DNA of 6,409 nucleotides from an uncultured Tolumonas sp. (GCA_903931645.1 CAIZDF010000153.1:1-6409), one strand, 5' to 3'. Numbered from the stretch's first letter, positions 1 through 6,409 are shown. Numbers and translations: made by a program. The notes: generated by a model not told the origin, from the sequence alone.

Positions 1-10
1 CCAGCATTGT

Positions 11-85
<75 letters not shown>

Positions 86-86
<1 letters not shown>

Positions 87-122
87 AATTCTGATTCATT
101 TCAGATAGTAAATACTGAATTT
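86..122 (+). repeat. Short inverted repeat in the tRNA spacer
   Basis: AAATTC at 86-91 and GAATTT at 117-122 are inverted copies that enclose the 37-nt spacer between the two tRNA genes. In the precursor they could pair and hold the 3' end of the first tRNA next to the 5' end of the second. That might help RNase cleavage, but this is inference. The stem is only 6 bp and AT-rich, so it may be chance. Confidence 0.3.
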
Positions 123-123
123 C

Positions 124-199
<76 letters not shown>

Positions 200-202
200 A
201 AT

Positions 203-240
203 AAAAAGGCTCGTCATCACTGACGGGCCTTTTTTGTTTT
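203..240. terminator. Bidirectional intrinsic terminator between tRNA-Ala and the channel gene
   Basis: A 9-bp stem pairs 208-216 (GGCTCGTCA) with 221-229 (TGACGGGCC), with one T-G wobble and a four-base TCAC loop. It is followed on the plus strand by a T-rich tract at 230-240 and preceded by A5 at 203-207. Read on the plus strand it ends the tRNA-Ala transcript. Read on the minus strand the A-run becomes a T-run, so it can also end the transcript of the channel gene, whose stop codon lies 15 bp away. Both flanking transcription units converge on it. Confidence 0.92.
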
Positions 241-254
241 CGGTGATCATGATT

Positions 255-893
255 TTATTCGTCTTTACCGAGATGAAACGCAGGCAAAGAGAGATGTAGG
301 AAGATCGCGGGCACTCGCACACACAGCAGACTGAGCATGCTGGCAAACATAGAGGCGACGTGCCCTATACCAAATTCCAGCAGTAAAACATAAATCGAAC
401 CGCTCAACAGACACGCGGTAACATAGACTTCTTTACGTAACACCATCGGAATTTCTCGCGCCAGAATATCTCGCACTACGCCACCGGCAACACCGGTGAT
501 ACAACCCATGATCACGGCAATGACACCTGAGGTGCCATAACTCAGTGCTTTTTGCGCACCGATCACCACGAACAAGGCCAGCCCGACGGCATCCAACAAC
601 GGTAATACATACCAAGGCCAGCGATGCTGCACGCGAGCAACCCCCATACCGACAAGTCCAGTCAGTGCAATGGTGAGCAGATAATGCGAGTCTTTGATCC
701 AAAATACCGGAGTTGCGCCAATCAGCAGATCCCGGATCGTACCGCCACCAATGGATGTCACCGCCGCTAACACCAGTACACCGATAATATCCATCTTCAA
801 ACGGCCTGCGACCAACACACCGGAAAAGGCAAAAACCACGGTACCTAACAGGTCGATAAAGTAGATCAGATTGTCGATAAACGCAGGTTGCAT
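255..893 (-). CDS. yadS: TRIC-family (UPF0126) inner-membrane protein, YadS-like
   Basis: This is a 212-residue, highly hydrophobic protein with about seven predicted membrane segments (roughly residues 9-29, 36-57, 70-88, 95-113, 122-143, 155-172 and 178-197). It shows the internal duplication of the family: GGGTIRD at 49-55 with PVFW after it, and [13 protein letters not shown] at 137-149. Bacterial TRIC proteins form trimeric potassium-permeable channels, but the role of E. coli YadS and YicG is not settled. The stretch [10 protein letters not shown] and the REIPM...E.Y.TAC block look closer to YadS (207 aa) than to YicG. The start at 893 has a modest GAGAG ribosome site. It is the last gene of the mtnN side, as in the E. 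coli order mtnN-btuF-yadS, but follows a 59-bp gap with its own promoter-like sequence. The symbol is by similarity; the ion carried is not shown by the sequence. Confidence 0.9.
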   Translation of the reverse strand: MQPAFIDNLIYFIDLLGTVVFAFSGVLVAGRLKMDIIGVLVLAAVTSIGGGTIRDLLIGATPVFWIKDSHYLLTIALTGLVGMGVARVQHRWPWYVLPLLDAVGLALFVVIGAQKALSYGTSGVIAVIMGCITGVAGGVVRDILAREIPMVLRKEVYVTACLLSGSIYVLLLEFGIGHVASMFASMLSLLCVRVPAIFLHLSLPAFHLGKDE

Positions 894-925
894 GATGCTC
901 TCAAATTACGATGGAGGTAAAAAGC

Positions 926-959
926 CAATTGTAAAAGTTATGTTAACTTTGCTCAATTG
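926..959. repeat. Nested inverted repeat (possible operator or weak terminator)
   Basis: The inner arms AAAGTTA (934-940) and TAACTTT (944-950) are perfect 7-bp inverted copies around TGT. Outside them lie two copies of the self-complementary hexamer CAATTG (926-931 and 954-959), giving a second paired layer with a small 2/3-base asymmetric bulge. The inner 17-bp palindrome exactly fills the spacer between the putative -35 and -10 of the YadS-like gene, as expected for a repressor or activator site. Alternatively, in the minus-strand RNA it forms a hairpin just after the btuF stop, followed by GC and U5, so it could be a weak AU-rich terminator. The sequence does not decide between these. Confidence 0.6.
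928..956 (-). promoter_or_regulatory. Putative sigma70 promoter of the YadS-like gene
   Basis: On the minus strand, TTGAGC (951-956) and TACAAT (928-933) are separated by exactly 17 bp, matching the -35 and -10 consensus at four and five of six positions. The -35 hexamer overlaps the btuF stop codon. Transcription would start near 921, leaving a leader of about 28 nt before the ATG at 893. The spacer consists entirely of a palindrome (see the repeat at 926-959). This would let the channel gene be expressed apart from the mtnN-btuF operon. It is a sequence match only; the region is AT-rich, which favours chance hits. Confidence 0.5.
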
Positions 960-1819
960 ACGGTTTGCAAAGAATTTACCTGTGCCTTGCTGGCCATTTC
1001 AACTTTGCTGCACATTTGTTCAATGCCAAGCACGATCCGTGGTGATAAGCGGTGTAACCAATCGGCATTTAGCAAATACAGTTGTTTGTTTTTCACGGCT
1101 GCCAGTTGCGGCCATTTCAACCAATGATCCAGATCGCTGCCATGCCGAGTCGCAAAGATCACTTGTGGGTTGGCAGCGAGTACCGCTTCTTCACCTAATT
1201 GTGGATAGGGTGCTTTGCTATCGGCGAACGGGTTTTCCGCGCCACACATTGTCATGATTTCCTGAATGAATGAACCATTGGCCACGGTGGTGAGTGGTGG
1301 ATACCAGAGTTGGTAAAAGGCTTTGATTTTAGGGCGTTGCTGGCTTTGTTGGCGATAGGCCGCAAATTTCGTTTCTATTTGAGCAGCGAGCTGATTAGCT
1401 TGTTCGTGATGTCCGGTTTTATCACCTAACAGGCGTAATTCCACCGGCAGATCATCGAGATGCTGCGATTTAAGCAGCAACATCGGAATACCCAGCGCCT
1501 GAATTTGCTGCTGCATTAACGCCTGTGTTGAACCCCAGGCGACGACCAGATCGGGTTTTGCTGCTAATAAACTTTCACTGTTCAGGCTTTGATAATTCGC
1601 TACTTTGGGCAGCTTTTTGACTTCATCCGGATAATCACTGGCCTGATCGGTGGCGATGATCTGTTTACCCGCGCCAATAGCGAACAGCATCTCGGTAATA
1701 TGCGGTGTCAGGCTGACAATACGTTGCGGCGCTGCGAAAACATAAGCTGGTAATAACAATAATGTCAGCAGATAACCAAGCGACCTATTACGCCAGATGA
1801 ACATAAACATACCATCCAT
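953..1819 (-). CDS. btuF: Vitamin B12 periplasmic binding protein BtuF
   Basis: BtuF captures cobalamin in the periplasm and delivers it to the BtuCD ABC importer, which is not in this window. Residues 7-29 form a signal peptide (positive N-region, leucine-rich core), with likely cleavage between A29 and A30 (VFA|AP). The mature part follows E. coli BtuF (266 aa) closely. Features that align: a cysteine pair C192/C270 (disulfide in E. coli), E82 and E211 at the positions that contact BtuC, and D253 and R257 in the DWLHRLSPR block near the B12 pocket. Two B12-packing tryptophans of E. coli (W66, W196) are tyrosines here (Y76, Y205). The first ATG overlaps the preceding gene by 32 nt. ATGs at 1810 or 1804 are plausible starts because a GGATGG stretch precedes them and they give a more normal signal peptide. 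Translation is probably coupled to the upstream gene. Confidence 0.93.
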   Translation of the reverse strand: MDGMFMFIWRNRSLGYLLTLLLLPAYVFAAPQRIVSLTPHITEMLFAIGAGKQIIATDQASDYPDEVKKLPKVANYQSLNSESLLAAKPDLVVAWGSTQALMQQQIQALGIPMLLLKSQHLDDLPVELRLLGDKTGHHEQANQLAAQIETKFAAYRQQSQQRPKIKAFYQLWYPPLTTVANGSFIQEIMTMCGAENPFADSKAPYPQLGEEAVLAANPQVIFATRHGSDLDHWLKWPQLAAVKNKQLYLLNADWLHRLSPRIVLGIEQMCSKVEMASKAQVNSLQTVN

Positions 1820-2750
1820 ACATTGCGGCCAGTAATAACCAGCACAACCAACCTAAACGGATCAATCGCTGATAGGCCAATAATAGTGATGCCGTGGTCG
1901 GTTCTTGTGTGCCACCGATGCGGGGATAACGGATTTTTTCCCCCACATAAAAACGCGGGCCGCCGAGTCCAAGATTTAAATTGGTGCCATAGCCACTGAG
2001 TAACATTCCGGTGGTGACGGCAGGCCAATAACGGCATTGGCGAAACGCATTTTTTACACCGGAAAATCCGTGTGGTAGAAAAATTTGCAGTAAAACCAAG
2101 ATCAGCACAGGGATGGTATTCAATGTCTGCAACATCCGAGCGGTAAATTCACCACACAGTCGGTTGGCGGTTAGTTTCATGTTGCAGCTTTGCGCCAATA
2201 ACTGGATCAAGCGACAAAACAGGGCACCGTGAATACCCAGTAACAAATAACCAAATGCCACAGTAAACCACTGACCTAGCAGTCGCAGCATACTCATCTC
2301 GATCGCGGCTTTACACACGCCCATGTTGCTCAGGCTTTGCGTATCACGTAACACCCAACGACTGAGCTGTAAACGCGCCAACGCCAGTTTGTCTTGTTGC
2401 AGTAACTGCCGAACCGCCAACAGACACTCTTTTAATGGCTGGCTTTCCAGCAACCAACTGAGTAATAGGGTGTCGAACAGCATTTCCCAGGGAGCTAGAT
2501 TACGTATCGACCAACTGGCAATCAGACTTGGAATGATGACCACCAATGGCAGTAATAAACCGGCCATCCATTGCTGTTTTGGTGAAGCTTGTTTTGGATT
2601 AACGCGGCGAACCAGACGCTGCAACAGTGGGATTAATGCCGATGGTTTCCATCTGGCTGGGATGGGCAACCAGGCTTCCAGCAATAATGCCGCCAGTAAA
2701 ATCACTGGCGGTGCATGTAATGCTGTTTGAACCCAAACAGGGATGTTCAT
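1788..2750 (-). CDS. Degenerate CbiB/CobD-family membrane protein
   Basis: This 320-residue integral membrane protein is related to adenosylcobinamide-phosphate synthase (CbiB/CobD), which attaches aminopropanol phosphate to cobyric acid. Family traits remain: similar length, hydrophobic segments near 15-30, 62-80, 160-188, 212-226 and 298-316, the [11 protein letters not shown] block at 129-140, AAIE at 148-151, and a well-kept C-terminal block ([16 protein letters not shown], 262-279). Most polar residues of true CbiB are replaced, as far as I recall the family: the N-terminal LGDP/HP motif, ETxxEN (here EMSMLRL), YK..NTLDSM.GY (here [11 protein letters not shown]), and the aspartates of the ARMDD...PAR motif (here [13 protein letters not shown]). 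It may therefore be non-catalytic. The reading frame is intact, so it is not a pseudogene. The start codon overlaps the mtnN stop (ATGA), and its 3' end overlaps btuF, which argues for a role tied to B12 uptake or salvage. Confidence 0.8.
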   Translation of the reverse strand: MNIPVWVQTALHAPPVILLAALLLEAWLPIPARWKPSALIPLLQRLVRRVNPKQASPKQQWMAGLLLPLVVIIPSLIASWSIRNLAPWEMLFDTLLLSWLLESQPLKECLLAVRQLLQQDKLALARLQLSRWVLRDTQSLSNMGVCKAAIEMSMLRLLGQWFTVAFGYLLLGIHGALFCRLIQLLAQSCNMKLTANRLCGEFTARMLQTLNTIPVLILVLLQIFLPHGFSGVKNAFRQCRYWPAVTTGMLLSGYGTNLNLGLGGPRFYVGEKIRYPRIGGTQEPTTASLLLAYQRLIRLGWLCWLLLAAMYGWYVYVHLA

Positions 2751-3442
2751 GACAACTGGTTCAGCATAGCGACAATCATCGCAGAAGAGTTTTTCGCTGC
2801 TACTTCCAGATACTCTTCAAAGGTGCTTGGCGATTCAGTGCCGGCGATGTCAGACAGTGAACGGATCACCACAAACGGCACTTTGAACTGATGACAAACC
2901 TGTGCAATTGCGGCGGCTTCCATTTCAACGGCCATCATGGTTGGAAAAGTCTGGCGCAGTTGTGCAATACGTTGCGGATCGCACATGAATTGATCGCCAG
3001 TGCAAATCAAACCCACACGGCTTTGCAGATCAGGAAATTGGTGCATCACCTGTTCTGCTACTTCGATCAATTTACGATCAGAGGCAAATGCAGCGGGTTG
3101 TTGTGGCAACTGACCCGGTTCATAACCAAAGGCGGTAACATCAACATCGTGATGGCGCACATCATTTGAAATAACCACATCGCCAACACGTAATTCTGGA
3201 TCAAAGCCACCAGCGGAACCGGTGTTGATCACGCAGTCTGGCGCAAAGCGTTCCAACAGAATAGTGGTAGCAATGCTGGCCGCTACTTTGCCAATGCCTG
3301 AACGCGTCAATATCACCTGATGACCGGCTAATTCACCGCTGTAAAATTCGCAGCCAGCGACAGTGATGGTTTCACGATTGTTGATCTGTTCACGCAAAAT
3401 GGCGACTTCCGGCTCCATTGCGCCGATGATTCCTATTTTCAT
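2747..3442 (-). CDS. mtnN: 5'-methylthioadenosine/S-adenosylhomocysteine nucleosidase
   Basis: MtnN (Pfs) cleaves the N-glycosidic bond of methylthioadenosine, S-adenosylhomocysteine and 5'-deoxyadenosine, releasing adenine. It feeds methionine salvage and the LuxS route to autoinducer-2. The 231-residue protein is nearly colinear with E. coli MtnN (232 aa), starting [12 protein letters not shown]. Catalytic and ribose-binding residues are present: E12, the VEMEA block with M174 and E175, and D198 in SLSD (E. coli E12, M173, E174, D197, shifted by a one-residue insertion). The reading frame is open to an ATG at 3511, but 3442 is the better start. It matches the family N-terminus, has a strong GAGGT ribosome site a few bases upstream, and lies downstream of a promoter that the longer version would overlap. 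It is the first gene of the operon; its TGA overlaps the next ATG. Confidence 0.97.
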   Translation of the reverse strand: MKIGIIGAMEPEVAILREQINNRETITVAGCEFYSGELAGHQVILTRSGIGKVAASIATTILLERFAPDCVINTGSAGGFDPELRVGDVVISNDVRHHDVDVTAFGYEPGQLPQQPAAFASDRKLIEVAEQVMHQFPDLQSRVGLICTGDQFMCDPQRIAQLRQTFPTMMAVEMEAAAIAQVCHQFKVPFVVIRSLSDIAGTESPSTFEEYLEVAAKNSSAMIVAMLNQLS

Positions 3443-3455
3443 CACTACCTCGAAG
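3436..3455 (-). promoter_or_regulatory. Ribosome binding site that fixes the mtnN start
   Basis: On the minus strand the sequence CGAGGTAGTGATG places a GAGGT Shine-Dalgarno element a few bases before the ATG at 3440-3442. No comparable element precedes the upstream in-frame ATG at 3511. Together with the family alignment, this sets the start at 3442. Confidence 0.75.
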
Positions 3456-3460
3456 AGTTC

Positions 3461-3476
3461 GCCATGCTGTGATGGC
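3461..3476 (-). repeat. Small hairpin in the mtnN leader
   Basis: GCCAT (3461-3465) and ATGGC (3472-3476) are inverted copies around a six-base loop. They lie between the putative mtnN promoter and its ribosome site. The hairpin would form in the 5' untranslated RNA of mtnN. The stem is only 5 bp, so a regulatory role is uncertain. Confidence 0.3.
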
Positions 3477-3494
3477 CAAAATATGTTGTGGGTG

Positions 3495-3523
3495 ATCATA
3501 ACAATATCCATCTGCAGTGACGA
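3495..3523 (-). promoter_or_regulatory. Putative sigma70 promoter of the mtnN operon
   Basis: On the minus strand, TCGTCA (3518-3523) and TATGAT (3495-3500) are separated by 17 bp. The -35 matches consensus at four of six positions and the -10 at five of six. Transcription would start near 3488, giving a leader of about 45 nt to the mtnN ATG at 3442. Its place between the two divergent genes, and downstream of the alternative ATG at 3511, supports both the promoter and the shorter mtnN. Confidence 0.55.
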
Positions 3524-3556
3524 GCCTGCAGCGATGCGGGATGGCTGCTTTTACCC

Positions 3557-3582
3557 TACAATAGCGGGCTAATATTCAGGAG
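3557..3582 (+). promoter_or_regulatory. Putative yhcC -10 element and ribosome site
   Basis: TACAAT at 3557-3562 matches the -10 consensus at five of six positions, but no good -35 lies 15-19 bp upstream. An AGGAG Shine-Dalgarno element at 3578-3582 sits five bases before the yhcC ATG at 3588 and firmly supports that start. If the -10 is real, the leader is about 20 nt and the promoter probably needs an activator. Confidence 0.4.
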
Positions 3583-3587
3583 TCGTC

Positions 3588-4514
3588 ATGCAAATACATT
3601 TTTTGGTCAATACCTTCGGTCAGGATCTCCTTCAGCGTTATGGCGAGAAGATCCATAAACTGACGTTGCATGGCGCGTTTACCTGCCCAAATCGCGATGG
3701 CACGCTGGGCAAAGGCGGCTGTACTTTTTGCAATGTCGCCTCATTTGCCGATGAAGATACTCAGCAGCTCTCTATTAGTGAACAGCTTACTGCCCGTAAA
3801 GGGGAGATTGTTCGTGCCCAGCGTTATCTGGCCTATTTTCAGGCTTATACCAGCACTTATGCGGAAGTGGCTTACCTGAAAAAAATGTATGAAGAAGCGC
3901 TGCAGGTTGCGGATATGGTGGGGCTGTGTGTCGGCACTCGCCCAGATTGTGTGCCGGATGCAGTGCTAGATCTGCTCAGCAGTTATCAGCAACAAGGCTT
4001 AGAGATCTGGCTGGAGTTGGGGTTACAGAGTGCGCATGCCGATACGTTAAAGCGCATCAATCGAGGGCACGATTATCAAGCCTATGTCGATGCGGTGGAA
4101 CGCGCGCGGGCGCGAAATCTGAAAATCTGTACCCATCTCATCATTGGTTTGCCGGGTGAGGGGCAGGCCGAGTGCCTGGATACGCTGCAACAGGTGGTTG
4201 CTACCGGCACGGACGGTATTAAATTGCATCCATTGCATATCGTGGAAGGCAGCACCATGGCAAAAACTTGGCGCGCCAGTCGTCTGAATGCGTTAACGCA
4301 AACGGAATATGTGGAAATCGCGGCCGAGATGATCCGGCATACACCACCGGAAGTGGTGTTCCACCGTGTTACCGCGTCAGCCCGTCGGCCCACCTTATTG
4401 GCACCTGATTGGTGTGAAGGGCGCTGGAGTGTGATGATTGAAATGGATCGTTATCTGAAACAACACGGCGGACAAGGTAGTGCGCTGGGCCGTGCCTTTC
4501 AATTTCCAAGCTAG
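3588..4514 (+). CDS. yhcC: Radical SAM protein, YhcC/TIGR01212 family
   Basis: The 308-residue protein matches E. coli YhcC (309 aa) over its whole length, with a strong AGGAG ribosome site. The iron-sulfur cluster cysteines are C33, C45 and C48, spaced C-X11-C-X2-C. This differs from the classic CX3CX2C radical SAM motif but is the form seen in this Elp3-like family. Other conserved blocks are YFQAYTST, VGTRPDCVPD, LELGLQ, INRGH, the glycine-rich LIIGLPGEGQ, KLHPLHI and the C-terminal TASARRPTLLAP. The enzyme should bind a [4Fe-4S] cluster and SAM and generate a 5'-deoxyadenosyl radical; I know of no firmly assigned substrate. It is cytoplasmic, with no signal or membrane segment. It is divergent from mtnN and lies 72 bp before arcB in the same direction, as in E. 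coli, so the two may be cotranscribed. Confidence 0.95.
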   Translation: MQIHFLVNTFGQDLLQRYGEKIHKLTLHGAFTCPNRDGTLGKGGCTFCNVASFADEDTQQLSISEQLTARKGEIVRAQRYLAYFQAYTSTYAEVAYLKKMYEEALQVADMVGLCVGTRPDCVPDAVLDLLSSYQQQGLEIWLELGLQSAHADTLKRINRGHDYQAYVDAVERARARNLKICTHLIIGLPGEGQAECLDTLQQVVATGTDGIKLHPLHIVEGSTMAKTWRASRLNALTQTEYVEIAAEMIRHTPPEVVFHRVTASARRPTLLAPDWCEGRWSVMIEMDRYLKQHGGQGSALGRAFQFPS

Positions 4515-4586
4515 GAAGCGCGTGCATTACCCGCTATGCTGATCTCGTTGAGTTTTTTCGCCACGGCATGGGAATGGGATAGCGCA
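4515..4586 (+). other. yhcC-arcB intergenic gap
   Basis: This 72-bp gap contains no convincing promoter or terminator. TATGCT at 4535-4540 is a weak -10 candidate without a partner -35, and the T6 run at 4553-4558 is preceded by only a 3-bp stem. This favours readthrough from yhcC into arcB. The gap has no stop codon in the arcB frame, which is also the yhcC frame, so the TAG at 4512-4514 alone separates the two reading frames. Confidence 0.5.
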
Positions 4587-6409
4587 ATGCGACAAATCAA
4601 AACATGGGTGCAGCTTTACGTCGACTGGATCACCCGCATCGGCATCATTCGATTCAGTCTGTTGTTAGCATTCTGTATTATTTCTATAGCGGTCGTGATC
4701 CAAGGCACCATTACGCTGCTACTGCGTGGTGTGGTTGATGTTGTCGATCTGGTGCGCTCGGTCTTCTTTGGTCTATTGGTCACGCCGTGGGCGGCTTATT
4801 TTCTGACCGCCGTTATTGATGAACTGGAAGATTCTCGCCGTCGCTTGACCGACATGGTGCATAAATTACAGGTGATGCGCGAACGTGATCAGGCATTGAA
4901 TCAGCGTTTACACAGTAATATCAGCCAGTTAAATAGCCAGATTGAAGAAACCCGTCGCGCGGAAGCTGCGCGTTTGCGCGTATTAAGCGAGTTGGAAGCC
5001 GAAGCTATTCAGCGTGAAAAAGCCCAGAAAGAGTTGGAAGAACAGAGTGCCTTATTACGTTCATTTCTGGACAGTTCCCCCGATCTGGTGTTTTACCGCA
5101 ATGAACGCGAAGAGTTCCTCAGTTGTAATAAAGCTTTGGAAACTATGCTGGGGCGTAGCCGTAATGAGATCATTGGTCGCACGCCATATGGTGTTTACGA
5201 GCCGCAAATGGCGGAGCAGATCATCAATCATGATCGGGAAGTGTTTGAACAAAATCGCCCGATCACTTACGAATTATGGTTCCCATATCCGGATGGTCGC
5301 CGCGCCTGTTTTGAAATGCGCCAAGTGCCTTTTTTTGCCGCACATGGTGAACGGCTTGGTTTGGTCGGGTTTGGCCGCGACATCACCGAGCACAAGCGTT
5401 ACCAAGATGAATTGGAAAAGGCCAGTCAGGATAAAACTACCTTTATTTCGACCATCAGCCATGAACTGCGTACCCCACTGAACGGCGTTGTCGGCTTAAG
5501 TCATATCTTACTTGATACCCCGCTGAATGATTTGCAGCGTCAATATCTGAATACCATCCATCTCAGTGCCGTTACGTTGGGAAACATCTTCAACGATATT
5601 ATCGATCTCGATAAAATTGAACGCCGTCGTCTGAAAATTGCCAACAGCAAGATCGATCTGCGTGTGTTACTGGCGGACTTACAAACCTTGAGCAAACTGA
5701 TGGTGGAAGCCAAGGGTCTGTATCTGCATTTTGATATAGATGGTGACGTTCCGCATTGGATCATGGCCGATGGCACACGTCTGCGGCAGATCTTGTGGAA
5801 CGTATTAAGTAATGCAGTCAAGTTTACGGCTGAAGGCGGTATCACGTTCGGAGTGCAGGTTTCTCCAGCGGAAGATAGCAAAGTGCATTTGCGGTTTGAT
5901 ATTGAAGATACCGGCATTGGTATTCCGGAACACGAACAGCAAAACATTTTTGCCATGTATTATCAGGTGCCTGGCACCAAACGCGCCGTCGGTACCGGTA
6001 TTGGGCTGGCCATTACGCAGCAGTTGGTTGAGGCGATGGATGGCACTATTCAGGTTGATAGTGAATTAGGGGATGGTTCTTGTTTCACCATTGAACTGGA
6101 CGTTGCTGTTATCGATGACAGTGTGGATGAAGCCGAGGTGATACAAGCCCCAACGATCGCCAATATGCGTATTTTGCTGGTGGAAGACATTGCCCTGAAC
6201 GTTACTGTCGCAACCGCAATGTTGAACAAACTTGGCCATCATGTTGATGCCGCCATGACCGGTACGGAAGCGTTAGAAAAATTCCAACTAGGTCGTTACG
6301 ATTTAGTGCTGCTCGATATTCAGTTGCCGGATATGACCGGTTTTGATGTGGCCGATGAATTGCGACGTCGTTATTCTGAGCAGTTACCGCCACTGGTTGC
6401 CTTAACGGC
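4587..6409 (+). CDS. arcB: Aerobic respiration control sensor kinase ArcB (3' end outside window)
   Basis: ArcB is the inner-membrane hybrid histidine kinase that senses quinone redox state and phosphorylates ArcA. The window holds 607 codons; E. coli ArcB has 778. In order: two membrane helices (about 22-46 and 57-77), a leucine-heptad linker (L73, L80, L87, L94, then L108 and L115), a PAS domain (about 155-270), the phosphoacceptor domain with H292 in SHELRTP, an ATPase domain (N409, DTGIGIP 441-447, GTGIGLAI 469-476), and a receiver with E533, D534, phosphoacceptor D577 and T607. The redox cysteines C180 and C241 sit exactly at the E. coli positions, as does H292. The receiver's end and the C-terminal HPt domain (E. 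coli H717) lie beyond the window. The ATG at 4587 aligns with E. coli (MRQIK versus MKQIR) after a weak GGGA site. An in-frame ATG at 4536 would add 17 residues. Confidence 0.97.
   Translation, partial: MRQIKTWVQLYVDWITRIGIIRFSLLLAFCIISIAVVIQGTITLLLRGVVDVVDLVRSVFFGLLVTPWAAYFLTAVIDELEDSRRRLTDMVHKLQVMRERDQALNQRLHSNISQLNSQIEETRRAEAARLRVLSELEAEAIQREKAQKELEEQSALLRSFLDSSPDLVFYRNEREEFLSCNKALETMLGRSRNEIIGRTPYGVYEPQMAEQIINHDREVFEQNRPITYELWFPYPDGRRACFEMRQVPFFAAHGERLGLVGFGRDITEHKRYQDELEKASQDKTTFISTISHELRTPLNGVVGLSHILLDTPLNDLQRQYLNTIHLSAVTLGNIFNDIIDLDKIERRRLKIANSKIDLRVLLADLQTLSKLMVEAKGLYLHFDIDGDVPHWIMADGTRLRQILWNVLSNAVKFTAEGGITFGVQVSPAEDSKVHLRFDIEDTGIGIPEHEQQNIFAMYYQVPGTKRAVGTGIGLAITQQLVEAMDGTIQVDSELGDGSCFTIELDVAVIDDSVDEAEVIQAPTIANMRILLVEDIALNVTVATAMLNKLGHHVDAAMTGTEALEKFQLGRYDLVLLDIQLPDMTGFDVADELRRRYSEQLPPLVALT

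Noticed and set aside
934..956. A possible ArcA binding site upstream of the channel gene
   Set aside because: Two GTTA motifs are present, but their spacing does not fit the roughly 11-bp direct repeat of ArcA boxes, and the palindrome explains them better.
2323..2730. A 135-codon open frame on the plus strand, antisense to the cbiB-like gene
   Set aside because: It lies wholly within a well-supported gene, has no ribosome site or recognisable domain, and its composition (Cys/Ser/Asn/Arg-rich) is typical of a shadow frame.
3512..3531. Two CTGCAG copies flanking the mtnN -35 element as an operator
   Set aside because: CTGCAG is a short self-complementary hexamer. Two copies 14 bp apart are not enough to argue for a binding site without comparison to relatives.
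4541..4560. A terminator between yhcC and arcB
   Set aside because: The T6 run is preceded by only a 3-bp stem (CTC/GAG), too weak for intrinsic termination.
5014..5481. A 155-codon open frame on the plus strand inside arcB
   Set aside because: It is an alternate frame of the arcB PAS/kinase region, and the arcB frame is open throughout with all expected motifs.

Overview
The window is an ordinary stretch of gammaproteobacterial core chromosome. The gene content (arcB, yhcC, mtnN, btuF, a yadS-like gene, tandem tRNA-Ala-GGC) and the close match to Escherichia coli and Vibrio proteins as I remember them point to a facultatively anaerobic gammaproteobacterium. A cbiB-like gene between mtnN and btuF, with yhcC-arcB close by, resembles the Vibrio/Aeromonadales arrangement more than the enterobacterial one. 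Base composition looks mid-range, so a moderate-GC member of Aeromonadales such as Tolumonas is plausible. That is inference from memory, not a database match.

Layout, left to right. (1) 11-199 (+): two identical 76-nt tRNA-Ala(GGC) genes with encoded CCA, closed by a strong intrinsic terminator at 203-240 that can also work on the minus strand. (2) 255-3442 (-): four genes read right to left, mtnN, a degenerate cbiB-family membrane protein gene, btuF, and a TRIC/YadS-type channel gene. mtnN and the cbiB-like gene share an ATGA overlap, and the cbiB-like gene overlaps btuF, so these three are probably one translationally coupled operon. The channel gene follows after a 59-bp gap that carries a promoter-like pair and a nested palindrome. 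(3) 3443-3587: divergent control region between mtnN (-) and yhcC (+). (4) 3588-6409 (+): yhcC, a radical SAM protein gene, then arcB, the tripartite anoxic redox sensor kinase gene, cut off by the window end inside its receiver domain.

How the genes may work together. MtnN clears S-adenosylhomocysteine, methylthioadenosine and 5'-deoxyadenosine. BtuF captures vitamin B12 in the periplasm for import. The divergent neighbour YhcC is a radical SAM protein expected to release 5'-deoxyadenosine, which MtnN-type enzymes remove. A link between cobalamin/SAM radical chemistry and nucleoside salvage is therefore a reasonable reading of the neighbourhood, but it is inference. ArcB senses quinone redox state and, with ArcA (not in this window), controls respiratory genes.

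I see no mobile element, CRISPR array, prophage or defence system. The points most worth a second look are the cbiB-like protein, which has lost most family motif residues, and the palindrome that exactly fills the spacer of the putative channel-gene promoter. No gene-free stretch exceeds 300 bases.
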